Shown here piece by piece: positions 1-7,578 of a DNA stretch of 12,568 nt. The DNA is from RGIG8782 sp017475895 (GTDB taxonomy: Bacteria > Pseudomonadota > Alphaproteobacteria > Rickettsiales > UBA1997), in assembly GCA_947167315.1 (NCBI GenBank), contig CAMVHP010000024.1, positions 1 through 12,568 on the forward strand, in the 5' to 3' direction. Numbering within the stretch: the stretch's first letter is position 1; every line of letters starts with the position of its first letter. The notes beneath the pieces are model-generated. The model saw nothing but the letters and a program-made list of their open reading frames with translations, searched no databases and was not told the DNA's origin. Made by a program: the position numbers and the translations under genes.

Positions 1-1294
1 CCTGAAAACTAAAAATTGATTGCTTTTCATCTCCAACGACAAATAATGTTCTGTTATTGTTTTTTGTTTCGCCGGAAAAAAAATCATTTGTTAAATTTTC
101 TATAATGTCCCACTGTAATTTGGATGTATCCTGTGCTTCATCCAATAGTATATGTTCTATACCGTTATCAAGTTTGTAATTTATCCACGATGAGTACTGC
201 GAGTTATTTAATAAATCTAATGTTATAGTTATTAGATCATCAAAATCCAGTAATCCTTCATTATTTTTAAGTACCTTATAATTATTTATTATTTTCAATC
301 CAAAATCTATCAAGTCGCAACTTAGTGAAAAATATTTATAATTTTCCATATCGCTGATGTAATTAATACAACGATTAGCCTCTTTTAATAAAATATCACA
401 ATATTCATTTTCTTTTTCAAAATCACTTGAATTTGGTTTTCTTGCGGTACCTGTTGCTGTTAAAAAGCAGTTTATATAATCCTTTATTTTGTCCTTGTCG
501 CCAATGTAACATGCTGCTTTTGCTATATTTTTTAGTGTTTTAGTGGAATAATTATTTTCTATGTGATCGCACAGTTGTTTTACTTCATGATAATCATAAT
601 TCAAAAAATCATCAATAATATCCTGCTGTGTTTCGGTATGAACTTTAAATAGTTTTTTTAAATCGCTTCTGTAATCTGACCTATTTAGAGTTTCAAATTC
701 TTTCCTTTTTTCAATTATATGACCTATCAATTTTTGAAATTGATCTTCACTGTTGTTGGCTAATATGTTTTTTAGACATTTATTTATATGTTCATCATTC
801 AAGGATGATAACATAACATTGGCTATGGCTTTGTTAATTAATTCTTTAACTTTATAATCGTCTATAATATCAAAATTAGGATATATTCCAGCCTCTATGG
901 GAAAACGACCTATAATCTGTTGACAAAAGGAGTGTATTGTAAATATTTTTAGATTATCAATATTGTCTATCACCTTTGTGAATAGCGATCTTGTTTTGTT
1001 TAGATATTCTTTAGTTATTGTGTTAATATTAATTTTTTTTTGTATTTCTAATTTTAGTTGTTCATCGTCCATTATGGTCCATCTTGCTAAAATGTCATAG
1101 ATTCTACTTTTCATTTCGTTGGCACCAGTTTTGGTGTAGGTTATACACACAATTTTTGATATATCAACATCGTTTATGAGTAAACATAGTAATCTATCAA
1201 CTAACACAGTAGTTTTACCAGAACCGGCAGAGGCCGAGACCCAAATGGAATTATTTATGTCTAATATTTTACTTCTATTGTTTTCTTGCTCCAT
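1..1294 (-). CDS. addA: AddA-type UvrD-family helicase-nuclease, N-terminal part (gene runs off the left edge)
   Basis: Reading the minus strand from the ATG at 1294 gives 431 uninterrupted codons to the window edge. Residues 18-29 (WVSASAGSGKTT) are the Walker A loop in the wording typical of alphaproteobacterial AddA. They are followed by a motif Ia-like ITYTKTGANEM stretch, the TIHSFCQQIIGRFP segment of AddA/RecB helicases, LLDFDDLI, Walker B DEAQD at 385-389, and GDEKQSIFSFQ at 421-431. In the family this subunit pairs with AddB to unwind and resect double-strand breaks for RecA loading. The C-terminal helicase part and the nuclease domain lie outside the window, and AddB is not visible. 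The start lies 2 nt after the ybeY stop, so translational coupling at the distal end of the rpmF operon is likely. The family call is firm; AddA rather than another UvrD paralogue rests on the N-terminal wording. Confidence 0.9.
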   Translation of the reverse strand, partial: MEQENNRSKILDINNSIWVSASAGSGKTTVLVDRLLCLLINDVDISKIVCITYTKTGANEMKSRIYDILARWTIMDDEQLKLEIQKKININTITKEYLNKTRSLFTKVIDNIDNLKIFTIHSFCQQIIGRFPIEAGIYPNFDIIDDYKVKELINKAIANVMLSSLNDEHINKCLKNILANNSEDQFQKLIGHIIEKRKEFETLNRSDYRSDLKKLFKVHTETQQDIIDDFLNYDYHEVKQLCDHIENNYSTKTLKNIAKAACYIGDKDKIKDYINCFLTATGTARKPNSSDFEKENEYCDILLKEANRCINYISDMENYKYFSLSCDLIDFGLKIINNYKVLKNNEGLLDFDDLITITLDLLNNSQYSSWINYKLDNGIEHILLDEAQDTSKLQWDIIENLTNDFFSGETKNNNRTLFVVGDEKQSIFSFQ

Positions 1295-1296
1295 AA

Positions 1297-1797
1297 TTAC
1301 AATAAATAAGGATTATCAATACCCATATTTTTTAGAACGTTAATTTCCAATTTTTCCATCTCTGTTGCATCTTTGTCTTTAATGTGGTCATAGCCAAAAA
1401 GATGCAAAATACTATGAACAATTAAATGTGTTAAGTGATTTTTAAAGGTTTTATTCTGTTGTATACTCTCAATATTTATAGTTTCAAAGGATAAAACAAT
1501 ATCTCCTAAACTAACATAGTTTTCTACTTTTATAACATTTAAAAATTCTTTTTCGTATAGCGGGAAAGACAGAACATTAGTTGCTTTATCGCATTTTCTA
1601 AATTCGTTATTTATCCTTTTTATGTCACCATCGTGGGTAAAAGTTACCGATATTTCAACTGTTTTACTTTTGGATATATTATAATTTAAGACTTTTACGA
1701 CATTATCAAAGATGTTGCTAATATAATCGATTACGTCAATATTTTCTAAAAAACAGTTCCACTTTTTGCTTTTGATAATGTAATCCACTTCTAACAT
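1297..1797 (-). CDS. ybeY: Endoribonuclease / rRNA maturation factor YbeY
   Basis: This 166-residue protein belongs to the UPF0054/YbeY family of zinc-dependent ribonucleases, which act in 16S rRNA 3'-end maturation and ribosome quality control. The metal-binding motif HSILHLFGYDH at 128-138 is intact with all three histidines (H128, H132, H138). The upstream family block TNVLSFP is at 73-79 and the SLGDIVLS strand at 97-104. Length is normal for the family. The ATG abuts the fabH TAG with no spacer, and a GAGG Shine-Dalgarno lies 6 nt upstream inside the end of fabH, which supports this start. Placement between fabH and addA is not the classical location (commonly next to phoH), so it is probably co-expressed with lipid and ribosome genes here. 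Confidence 0.95.
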   Translation of the reverse strand: MLEVDYIIKSKKWNCFLENIDVIDYISNIFDNVVKVLNYNISKSKTVEISVTFTHDGDIKRINNEFRKCDKATNVLSFPLYEKEFLNVIKVENYVSLGDIVLSFETINIESIQQNKTFKNHLTHLIVHSILHLFGYDHIKDKDATEMEKLEINVLKNMGIDNPYLL

Positions 1798-2766
1798 CTA
1801 AAACCTCGCAACTACACTACCCCAAGTTAACCCAGCGCCTAAAGCTTCTAAAACTACGATATTACCATCTTTTATCATATTGTTTTTCAAAGCATAATCC
1901 AGAGCTAAAGGAACTGATGCACTTGATGTATTGCCATGCATTGCAACGGTTGAAATAACCTTATCATCATCAATGGCAAGTTTTTTACCGACTCCACTTA
2001 TAATTCTTTGATTTGCCTGATGTGGAATTAGAAAATCTATATCATCTGTGGTTAAATTAACTTTTTGCAAAGTTTCCAGAACACAATCACTCATTTTATT
2101 GACGGCAACTCTAAAAACCTCTTTTCCTAACATTTCGATTAGTCCAGATTTTTGGTTATAGGAAACACCTCCATCGGTTTTCAAAATATCAAAATTATTT
2201 CCGTTACCATCAGCGTGAATACTTGTGGCCAAAATACCTTTGTTGTTATCTTCTGTTTTTTGTAGTATTACACAACCGGCACCATCACCAAACAAAACAC
2301 AAGTTCCTCTGTCCGTCCAATTTGTAATTCTTGTGAGTGTTTCAGCTCCCACAACTAACGCTGTATTAACTTTACCGCACTTTATTAAAGAATCGGCAAC
2401 ATCTAAAGCATAGATGAAACCACAGCAAACAGCTTGAACATCAAAAGCTAGACAATCATTTTCAATGGCAAGTTTTTTCTGTAGTATTGTAGCACAGGAT
2501 GGAAAAGTTCTATCTGGTGTTGTGGTGGCAAATACTATTGCATCAATTTTATTTTTATCGATACCACATCTTTTTATGGCATCAACACTAGCATTTAGAG
2601 CCAAATCTGTTGTAAATTCATCATTGGCTACCATATGTCTTTCTCTTATCCCAGTTCTTTCAACTATCCATTCATCACTGGTATCCACTATACTTTCCAT
2701 ATAAGAATTGTCTAAAATCTTTTCTGGAAGATAGCTACCGGTGGATATTATCTTAGAATTAAACAC
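1798..2766 (-). CDS. fabH: Beta-ketoacyl-ACP synthase III (FabH)
   Basis: The 322-residue protein is a full-length KAS III, the enzyme that condenses acetyl-CoA with malonyl-ACP to begin type II fatty acid synthesis. The catalytic triad is complete: Cys114 in AVCCGF, His249 in PHQANQRI, and Asn279 in MHGNTSSASVPLAL. The N-terminal block DEWIVERTGIRER (31-43) is the conserved FabH signature and the C-terminal glycine-rich LGAGLTWGS is also present. The start codon is GTG, placed directly after the plsX TAA; a GGGGGA ribosome-binding site 4 nt upstream supports it. plsX, fabH and ybeY are joined with zero spacing, so stoichiometric co-translation is likely. FabH and PlsX together link fatty acid initiation to phospholipid synthesis, a pairing conserved across many proteobacteria. 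Confidence 0.97.
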   Translation of the reverse strand: MFNSKIISTGSYLPEKILDNSYMESIVDTSDEWIVERTGIRERHMVANDEFTTDLALNASVDAIKRCGIDKNKIDAIVFATTTPDRTFPSCATILQKKLAIENDCLAFDVQAVCCGFIYALDVADSLIKCGKVNTALVVGAETLTRITNWTDRGTCVLFGDGAGCVILQKTEDNNKGILATSIHADGNGNNFDILKTDGGVSYNQKSGLIEMLGKEVFRVAVNKMSDCVLETLQKVNLTTDDIDFLIPHQANQRIISGVGKKLAIDDDKVISTVAMHGNTSSASVPLALDYALKNNMIKDGNIVVLEALGAGLTWGSVVARF

Positions 2767-3807
2767 TTATTCCCCCGAATTTTCAATTTCTGCCAACAAG
2801 TTAATAATCTTGCTATTAATGTTACCTTTTACTAATTTTACAGTGTTTTCTATAGCAGAACAAAAGGATTTTTCATTGGAATTACCATGAGCCTTTACGG
2901 ATATACCATTTAAACCTATAAATAAAGCACCGTTATATGTTTCTGGATTTATTTTCTTCTTAAATTTTTTTATTGGAAGTATAAAAAATATAGAACCAAT
3001 TATTGACAAAATTGAGTGTTTTATCATATTTTTTATATTATAGGCTAGGAATTTTACAGTTCCCTCCAGTGTTTTCAGTGCTATATTACCGGTGAAACCG
3101 TCGGTGACGATAACATCCACAACATTTCTAAAAATGTCGTTACCTTCTACGAAGCCATAAAAATTTTTATTTAAAACACCGTTTTTCAATTCTGTTGCAG
3201 CATTTTTTACACTTTCGTTACCTTTTAAATCTTCAGAACCAACATTCAGAAGACCAATTCTCGGATTTTCCTTTCCGGTTATGGACGTATAAAATATGCT
3301 ACCCATCAGAGCAAATTGATACAGATTTTCGGAACTACAATCAATATTTGCTCCCATATCCAGAAGTGCTACACTGGAATTGTTTTTTGCTGGCAATAGC
3401 TGTATTAAAGCTGGCCTGTCTACTCCCTCCAGTGGTCGTAAGATAAATTTTGAAAGTACCATCAGAGCCCCAGTATTGCCGGCTGATATACAAGCATCAG
3501 CTGTTTTCGATTTTACAGATTCTAATGCTAGCCACATACTCGAACCTTTTCCTTTTCGTAAAGCATTGGTTGGCTTTTCTTCACTGCTTATTTTTTTATC
3601 TGTATGTAATATGGTGTAATATTTGGTATTAACCTTGTACTTTTTTAGTTCTTTTTTTATTAATTCCTCGTCACCAAAAAGTATAAAGTTGACGTTGCTG
3701 TTGCTGTGCAATTTTAAAAATCTAGCCATACCACCGACCATGGCCATTGGGCTATTATCTCCTCCGGCACAGTCGAGCGATATGGTTATATTATTGCAAT
3801 TTGACAT
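2767..3807 (-). CDS. plsX: Phosphate acyltransferase PlsX
   Basis: The 346-residue protein matches PlsX, the peripheral membrane enzyme that converts acyl-ACP to acyl-phosphate, the acyl donor for PlsY in phosphatidic acid synthesis. Visible family blocks are DCAGGDNSP at 12-20 (the usual DAMGGD loop with conservative changes), SAGNTGA near 108-114, LNVGSE, VTDGFTGNIALKT, and the C-terminal YNGALFIGLNG...KAHGNS block. Between the last two lies a hydrophobic stretch (SILSIIGSIFFILPI) consistent with the membrane-facing helices of the family. Length is normal. It follows rpmF by 6 nt, with an AGGA 10 nt before its ATG at 3807. rpmF-plsX-fabH order is a widely conserved arrangement, which makes the call very secure. 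Confidence 0.97.
   Translation of the reverse strand: MSNCNNITISLDCAGGDNSPMAMVGGMARFLKLHSNSNVNFILFGDEELIKKELKKYKVNTKYYTILHTDKKISSEEKPTNALRKGKGSSMWLALESVKSKTADACISAGNTGALMVLSKFILRPLEGVDRPALIQLLPAKNNSSVALLDMGANIDCSSENLYQFALMGSIFYTSITGKENPRIGLLNVGSEDLKGNESVKNAATELKNGVLNKNFYGFVEGNDIFRNVVDVIVTDGFTGNIALKTLEGTVKFLAYNIKNMIKHSILSIIGSIFFILPIKKFKKKINPETYNGALFIGLNGISVKAHGNSNEKSFCSAIENTVKLVKGNINSKIINLLAEIENSGE
2771..2776 (-). promoter_or_regulatory. Ribosome-binding site for fabH (GTG start)
   Basis: On the minus strand GGGGGA lies 4 nt before the GTG at 2766, inside the last codons of plsX. It is one of the few G-rich Shine-Dalgarno-like sites in the window and decides in favour of the GTG start rather than an internal methionine. 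Confidence 0.6.
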
Positions 3808-3813
3808 ACTACA

Positions 3814-4029
3814 CTATTCCTGTTCAGTTTCGCCTTCGGTCTTTTTAACCTTATCTTTTATAACTTTTTTACCGTTATAGTGACCATCTAGTGAAATGTG
3901 GTGTGGTAACTGGTATTCGCCTGTTTCTTTATTTATCACAACATCTGGCATATTTGTTCTATATGTTCCGTTTCCACCTCTTCTTAATCCTCTTTTGGAT
4001 GGTGAAGTCTTTTTCTTTGGTACTGCCAT
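3814..4029 (-). CDS. rpmF: 50S ribosomal protein L32
   Basis: This 71-residue basic protein begins MAVPKKKTSPSKRGLRRG, the L32 N-terminus, and contains the PHHISLDGHYNGKKV block typical of alphaproteobacterial L32. No cysteine pairs are present, so this is the form without a zinc ribbon. The last ten residues (KKTEGETEQE) form an acidic tail that makes it slightly longer than the usual 57-65 residues. It is the first gene of the minus-strand operon. Its promoter should lie in the 256-nt divergent region at 4030-4285, shared with pgi. The ribosome-binding site is weak (GAAG several bases upstream of the ATG). The family identification is secure. Confidence 0.96.
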   Translation of the reverse strand: MAVPKKKTSPSKRGLRRGGNGTYRTNMPDVVINKETGEYQLPHHISLDGHYNGKKVIKDKVKKTEGETEQE

Positions 4030-4147
4030 TTTTTTACTTCAAATTTGTTAGTATTATGTATAAATTACTATAATAAATATTATTTTTATAGTGCTGACTG
4101 GATTTTAATAATATTTTTTTAAAAAACAAGAGGAAATATAAATATTA

Positions 4148-4161
4148 AAATGTGAACATTT
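4148..4161. repeat. Perfect inverted repeat AAATGT-GA-ACATTT
   Basis: Six-base arms separated by 2 nt form a 14-nt palindrome. The arm size and spacing would suit a dimeric DNA-binding protein. In sequence this AT-rich a chance origin cannot be excluded. Confidence 0.5.
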
Positions 4162-4165
4162 ATTT

Positions 4166-4178
4166 ACATATTCTATGT
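4166..4178. repeat. Inverted repeat ACATA-TTC-TATGT
   Basis: Five-base perfect arms surround a 3-nt centre. The arms extend to eight bases with one mismatch (TTTACATA against TATGTGAA). It begins 4 nt after the palindrome at 4148-4161 and shares the ACAT core, so the two could be related half-site arrays. Confidence 0.4.
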
Positions 4179-4187
4179 GAAACAATT

Positions 4188-4211
4188 TTTTACAATATAT
4201 TTTACAATATA
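4188..4211 (+). repeat. Perfect tandem duplication of a 12-mer (TTTTACAATATA x2)
   Basis: The 12-base unit occurs at 4188-4199 and again at 4200-4211 with no spacer or mismatch. It lies 75-98 nt upstream of the pgi start and 159-182 nt upstream of rpmF. It may be an iterated protein-binding site or a recent slippage duplication. Confidence 0.7.
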
Positions 4212-4285
4212 AATAACTTTTAAATGTTGATTTATTATTTAATATAAAGTAAAAATATAACAAAACTAACAATTAAAGAATAATT

Positions 4286-5509
4286 ATGTTATATGAACAA
4301 AAAGTATTAAACTTAGATTTAAAAGATAATACAGTGCTGAAAAAGGTAAAAAAGGCTGTGTTGGAAATAAAAGAAGATTTAAACAAAAGTGGAGATTATG
4401 ACGCTTTGAGTATTAGCTTAAAAAATGACGATTTACAGGAAATAATTGACTTTAGTAAATATATAAACGATAATTTTAAAAAAATATTGGTGTTGGGTAT
4501 TGGTGGATCAAGTCTTGGAGCAAAAACTCTACTATCTCTAAAACATCAAAATAAAGTTGAAGTACTGGAAAATATTGATTCTGACAGTGTAAAGTATGTG
4601 TTTGATAATCTTAACTTAAAAGAAACTGCCATATTAACCGTTAGTAAATCTGGTAAAACAATTGAGTGTATATCTCAAACATTAATACTGTTGAAAATGT
4701 ATGAAGATACATTAGGAAGAAATGAAATTGGTAAACATTTTTTCTTTTTAACAGAAAATAAAGACAGCCCGTTAACACAACTAGCAAAAGAATTTAACAT
4801 AAAAACAATTGAACATCATAAAACCATAGGTGGTAGATTTTCGTATTTATCAAATGTTGGATTAATACCGGCATGTATAGCTGGTTTAGATATAAAAGCC
4901 ATAAGGGATGGAGCAAAGGATACACTGGACTTTTTATTTAACAATAAAGATAACTTTATTGTGGATATTTGTGCCAAGCAAAATGAATTATATAAAAATG
5001 GAGTTGTGGCAAACGTTGTTATGCCATACATAGAAAGATTAGAAAAATTGACTGAATGGTATAGACAACTGTGGGCTGAATCCATTGGTAAAAATGGCTT
5101 TGGTATAATACCAATAAATGCTTTAGGTACCGTTGACCAACACAGCCAACTGCAACTGTATATGGATGGACCGAGAAATTTATTTTTTACCTTTATAATT
5201 AAGGAAAAAGAAAGTAACAGTTTAAGAATTGAAAAAACATACCACAATGATTTTAACTATCTACAGGGCAAGACATTAGATGATATAATAACAATCGAAG
5301 CAGAGAGTACCATAGAGGTTTTAAATAGAAGACATTTACCAATAAGAGTTTTAACTATTAAAGAGTTAAATGAAAGATGTTTATCACAGCTGTTAATGCA
5401 ATATATGATAGAAACAATAGTAACCGGAAAAGTAAACAACATAAACCCCTTTGGTCAACCAGCTGTTGAGGAAAGAAAAATTTTGGCAAGAGAAATGATA
5501 AGAAAATAA
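4286..5509 (+). CDS. pgi: Glucose-6-phosphate isomerase, short form
   Basis: This 407-residue cytosolic enzyme interconverts glucose-6-phosphate and fructose-6-phosphate. Sugar-isomerase (SIS) fold motifs are in order: LGIGGSSLGAK (70-80), TVSKSGKTIE (118-127), GGRFSYLS (182-189), QLWAESIGKNG with catalytic Glu265, GTVDQHSQLQ with His286, and NPFGQPAVEERK with Lys398. All expected active-site residues are present. At about 407 residues it is well short of the roughly 550-residue form usual in proteobacteria; short forms are familiar from Firmicutes, Epsilonproteobacteria and other groups, which raises the possibility of transfer. It stands alone on the plus strand between two minus-strand blocks. 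The ribosome-binding site is weak (AAAGA, 6 nt upstream). Function is confident; substrate role (glycolysis, gluconeogenesis or envelope sugar supply) cannot be read from this window. Confidence 0.95.
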   Translation: MLYEQKVLNLDLKDNTVLKKVKKAVLEIKEDLNKSGDYDALSISLKNDDLQEIIDFSKYINDNFKKILVLGIGGSSLGAKTLLSLKHQNKVEVLENIDSDSVKYVFDNLNLKETAILTVSKSGKTIECISQTLILLKMYEDTLGRNEIGKHFFFLTENKDSPLTQLAKEFNIKTIEHHKTIGGRFSYLSNVGLIPACIAGLDIKAIRDGAKDTLDFLFNNKDNFIVDICAKQNELYKNGVVANVVMPYIERLEKLTEWYRQLWAESIGKNGFGIIPINALGTVDQHSQLQLYMDGPRNLFFTFIIKEKESNSLRIEKTYHNDFNYLQGKTLDDIITIEAESTIEVLNRRHLPIRVLTIKELNERCLSQLLMQYMIETIVTGKVNNINPFGQPAVEERKILAREMIRK

Positions 5510-5514
5510 TAGCA

Positions 5515-5541
5515 ATAATAGCGGTTATATTATCTTTTTTT
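5515..5541 (+). terminator. Weak hairpin plus T-run after pgi
   Basis: A 6-bp A/T stem (ATAATA 5515-5520 with TATTAT 5528-5533, loop of 7) is followed by C and seven Ts at 5535-5541. It begins 6 nt after the pgi stop and overlaps the 3' end of the convergent transporter gene. Form and place suit an intrinsic terminator, but the stem has no G-C pair, so stability is doubtful. Confidence 0.35.
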
Positions 5542-6754
5542 CTCTTAATTTAGCTTTAATCAGGTGTTTATCATATTTTAACAATAGATAAGCACCTGTA
5601 TTTATTATAGTGGTTACACATGCAATTGTTACAAAAGCAGTTTTGTAATTGGTGTTGTTTGCCACATAACCAAAAATGTAAAGTAAAACTGACTTAATGA
5701 ATTCACTTATCAAACCGTAGGCTAACAATGTGGTTGGCATGAGTCTTTCCGGAATTGAGCTAACAAGTTCGGAATGTGTAAGTATGTACCCGATGTGTAT
5801 TAAGACAAGAAATAATGTGAAAAATATGTAGGAAAGTGCTCCATAATAATGAATTGTTGAAACCATTAAACAAGCTGCAGCAATAACGTACAATCCAGAT
5901 TTTACATCCAAATTCTTTTTTATGAAATACTTTATGAATAACAGATGAGATATTGTACCGACCATAGTTTGCAGCGCTAACATGTTTCCAATTTCGAAAT
6001 TACCCGTGGATATCTGTTCACAATATAAAGTTCTGTATATGTATATAAAAACTTCAATGGCATTCCAAAAAGATTGAAAAATTAAAAACCTTCCCAGTAC
6101 TCTGTGTTTATATAAATACTTGAATGAATCCCTAACTAGTTTTTTATAGTTTTTACCAAGTTTTAGGGAACCTTCTGTTTTTCTGTCTTCGGTTAATAGC
6201 AGTATAAAAACAATACTTGATAAAATAACTATATCACATACTATTATTATGTCTACATTGGATGAATAAAACAATTTACCACCAATAAGAGCAGATAAAA
6301 TTATAGCTACGGATCTAAACAATCCGGAGATACTTTTTACTCTGGCAAAAAATCCTTTTAAACCAAGGTGTCTTATATTACCATACGTCAGTGTTTCAAC
6401 TGCCGAATTGAAAACACAACTATATATGGCATGAAAAAAATTATATGCAATAAATGAAAAAATGTTTTTATAGAGTAAAAGACATATATAACCAACAATA
6501 AAAGAACCAATTCCAAAAATAGCGGTTTTCTTACAACCAACCTTGCCGGAAAAGTAGCTCACCGGTACAGTTAAAAACATTGTTGACATACTGTACACGG
6601 ACATAATCATGCTAACTTGCATGGGTGTTAAATTATCATCGATTAAAACGGGAATAAATGCCGACAGGAAAACTAATCCCCTAAAGAAATTCAAACAGTA
6701 GTATTTTACGAGGAACCAAAAGCTTTCTCTATTCGTCTTAGTAAACATAAACAC
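5525..6754 (-). CDS. Major facilitator superfamily transporter, substrate unknown
   Basis: The 409-residue protein is strongly hydrophobic with about twelve membrane-spanning segments in two halves, separated by a charged cytoplasmic loop near 195-220 (TEDRKTEGSLKLGKNYKKL). A degenerate MFS motif A is visible between helices 2 and 3 (SYFSGKVGCKK). Length is normal for a 12-TM MFS permease. The substrate cannot be assigned; efflux and nutrient or metabolite exchange with a host are both possible. The longest frame begins with GTG at 6754; an ATG two codons downstream at 6748 is equally plausible, as neither has a clear Shine-Dalgarno. It lies 116 nt downstream of the radical-SAM gene on the same strand, so it may have its own promoter. 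Its stop is only 15 nt from the convergent pgi stop. Confidence 0.88.
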   Translation of the reverse strand: MFMFTKTNRESFWFLVKYYCLNFFRGLVFLSAFIPVLIDDNLTPMQVSMIMSVYSMSTMFLTVPVSYFSGKVGCKKTAIFGIGSFIVGYICLLLYKNIFSFIAYNFFHAIYSCVFNSAVETLTYGNIRHLGLKGFFARVKSISGLFRSVAIILSALIGGKLFYSSNVDIIIVCDIVILSSIVFILLLTEDRKTEGSLKLGKNYKKLVRDSFKYLYKHRVLGRFLIFQSFWNAIEVFIYIYRTLYCEQISTGNFEIGNMLALQTMVGTISHLLFIKYFIKKNLDVKSGLYVIAAACLMVSTIHYYGALSYIFFTLFLVLIHIGYILTHSELVSSIPERLMPTTLLAYGLISEFIKSVLLYIFGYVANNTNYKTAFVTIACVTTIINTGAYLLLKYDKHLIKAKLREKKII

Positions 6755-6779
6755 GGAAGCGTCATCATATTACAGACGT

Positions 6780-6807
6780 ATTGTAAGATAATAATTAGCA
6801 TTTACAA
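6780..6807 (-). promoter_or_regulatory. Possible promoter for the MFS transporter gene
   Basis: On the minus strand TTGTAA (6807-6802) and TACAAT (6785-6780) are separated by 16 nt and lie just upstream of the transporter start. The 116-nt gap is the largest within this minus-strand block, which supports an internal promoter. Chance matches to sigma70 boxes are common in AT-rich DNA. Confidence 0.3.
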
Positions 6808-6870
6808 ATATACAAAACACTTTCATTAATATGCGTTTTGATAAAAATTATGTTATAAAAATGCAATAAA

Positions 6871-7578
6871 TTAGAAAAAATTCCTATAATCAACCTTAAA
6901 ATTTACTGGAGTCTTTATTTTAATTTTATCAATTAAAAATTTTTGATTTCCTAAATCCACTAAGATGACTTTGTTATCGTTTCTGAAGTTTTGTATGTAA
7001 TAGGTTTTTGAATATTTCAAATCATCTAAAATATTAATAATTTTATTAATATCATCTTCTTGCAGTAACTCTGTGTGAACCGTGGTTCTTATCTCCAAAT
7101 CAACATTGTTTTTATTGTTGTTTTCTATTAAAAACTGTAGAGTTTTAAAAAACACATCGTACATATTTGTCTGGATCTGTGTTATATTACTGAATTTATC
7201 CCTAGGTCCTTTAAAATCCAGAGCGACAAAATCTATTAGTTTTTCCTCCACTAATTTTACAACCATATCATAATTCAAGCCATTTGTATCTATTTTAATT
7301 TTAAAACCTAATTCTTTTATGTTTTTTACAAAATTATAGAACCCATCGGATATGGTACATTCTCCACCTGATAGGACAACACCATCAAACAGCCCTACTC
7401 TCTTTTTTAAGAATGATAAAACGTAATCCTCTGTTAAAAAACCGTTGTTCTGTTCTAAAAATTCAGCGTTATGACAAAATTTACATCTCATGTTACAACC
7501 GGCAAACCATATTATACAAGCTGTATTTTCTGGATAATCCTGCAGTGTAAATTTTGTTATATCACTTATTTTTAACAT
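6871..7578 (-). CDS. Radical SAM activating protein, NrdG2-type (anaerobic ribonucleotide reductase activase-like)
   Basis: This 235-residue protein has the radical-SAM 4Fe-4S motif CNMRCKFC (Cys28, Cys32, Cys35) followed by HN, then GVVLSGGECT (GGE motif) and IKIDTNG and DFVALDFKGP strands. The pattern fits the short activase family annotated as anaerobic ribonucleoside-triphosphate reductase activating protein (TIGR02495-type), which uses SAM to place a glycyl radical on a partner. All recognisable SAM and cluster residues are intact, so it should be active. The ATG overlaps the TAA of the gcvH-like gene by one base (TAATG), implying translational coupling. No partner glycyl-radical enzyme (such as NrdD) is in the window, so the real target is open. 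Presence of such an oxygen-sensitive enzyme suggests an anaerobic or microaerobic habitat. Confidence 0.85.
   Translation of the reverse strand: MLKISDITKFTLQDYPENTACIIWFAGCNMRCKFCHNAEFLEQNNGFLTEDYVLSFLKKRVGLFDGVVLSGGECTISDGFYNFVKNIKELGFKIKIDTNGLNYDMVVKLVEEKLIDFVALDFKGPRDKFSNITQIQTNMYDVFFKTLQFLIENNNKNNVDLEIRTTVHTELLQEDDINKIINILDDLKYSKTYYIQNFRNDNKVILVDLGNQKFLIDKIKIKTPVNFKVDYRNFF

Larger units (their letters stand above)
4030..4285. promoter_or_regulatory. Divergent promoter region between rpmF and pgi, with palindromes and a tandem repeat
   Basis: This 256-nt, very AT-rich spacer must hold the promoters of the rpmF operon (leftward) and pgi (rightward). No unambiguous -35/-10 pair stands out in the AT background. 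For pgi a TTGATT at 4227-4232 lies 17 nt before TAAAAA at 4250-4255, which is weak. The ordered content is concentrated at 4148-4211: one perfect palindrome, one shorter inverted repeat and a tandem 12-mer, with the element TTTACA occurring three times (4163, 4189, 4201). This could be an operator cluster. No RNA gene or further coding frame is apparent. Confidence 0.6.

Noticed and set aside
2225..3880. Several plus-strand open frames opposite fabH and plsX
   Set aside because: They are antisense shadows of strongly supported genes, without motifs or ribosome-binding sites.
4816..5247. 143-codon minus-strand open frame opposite pgi
   Set aside because: It is antisense to the well-supported pgi gene, has no recognisable motifs and its composition follows from the opposite strand.
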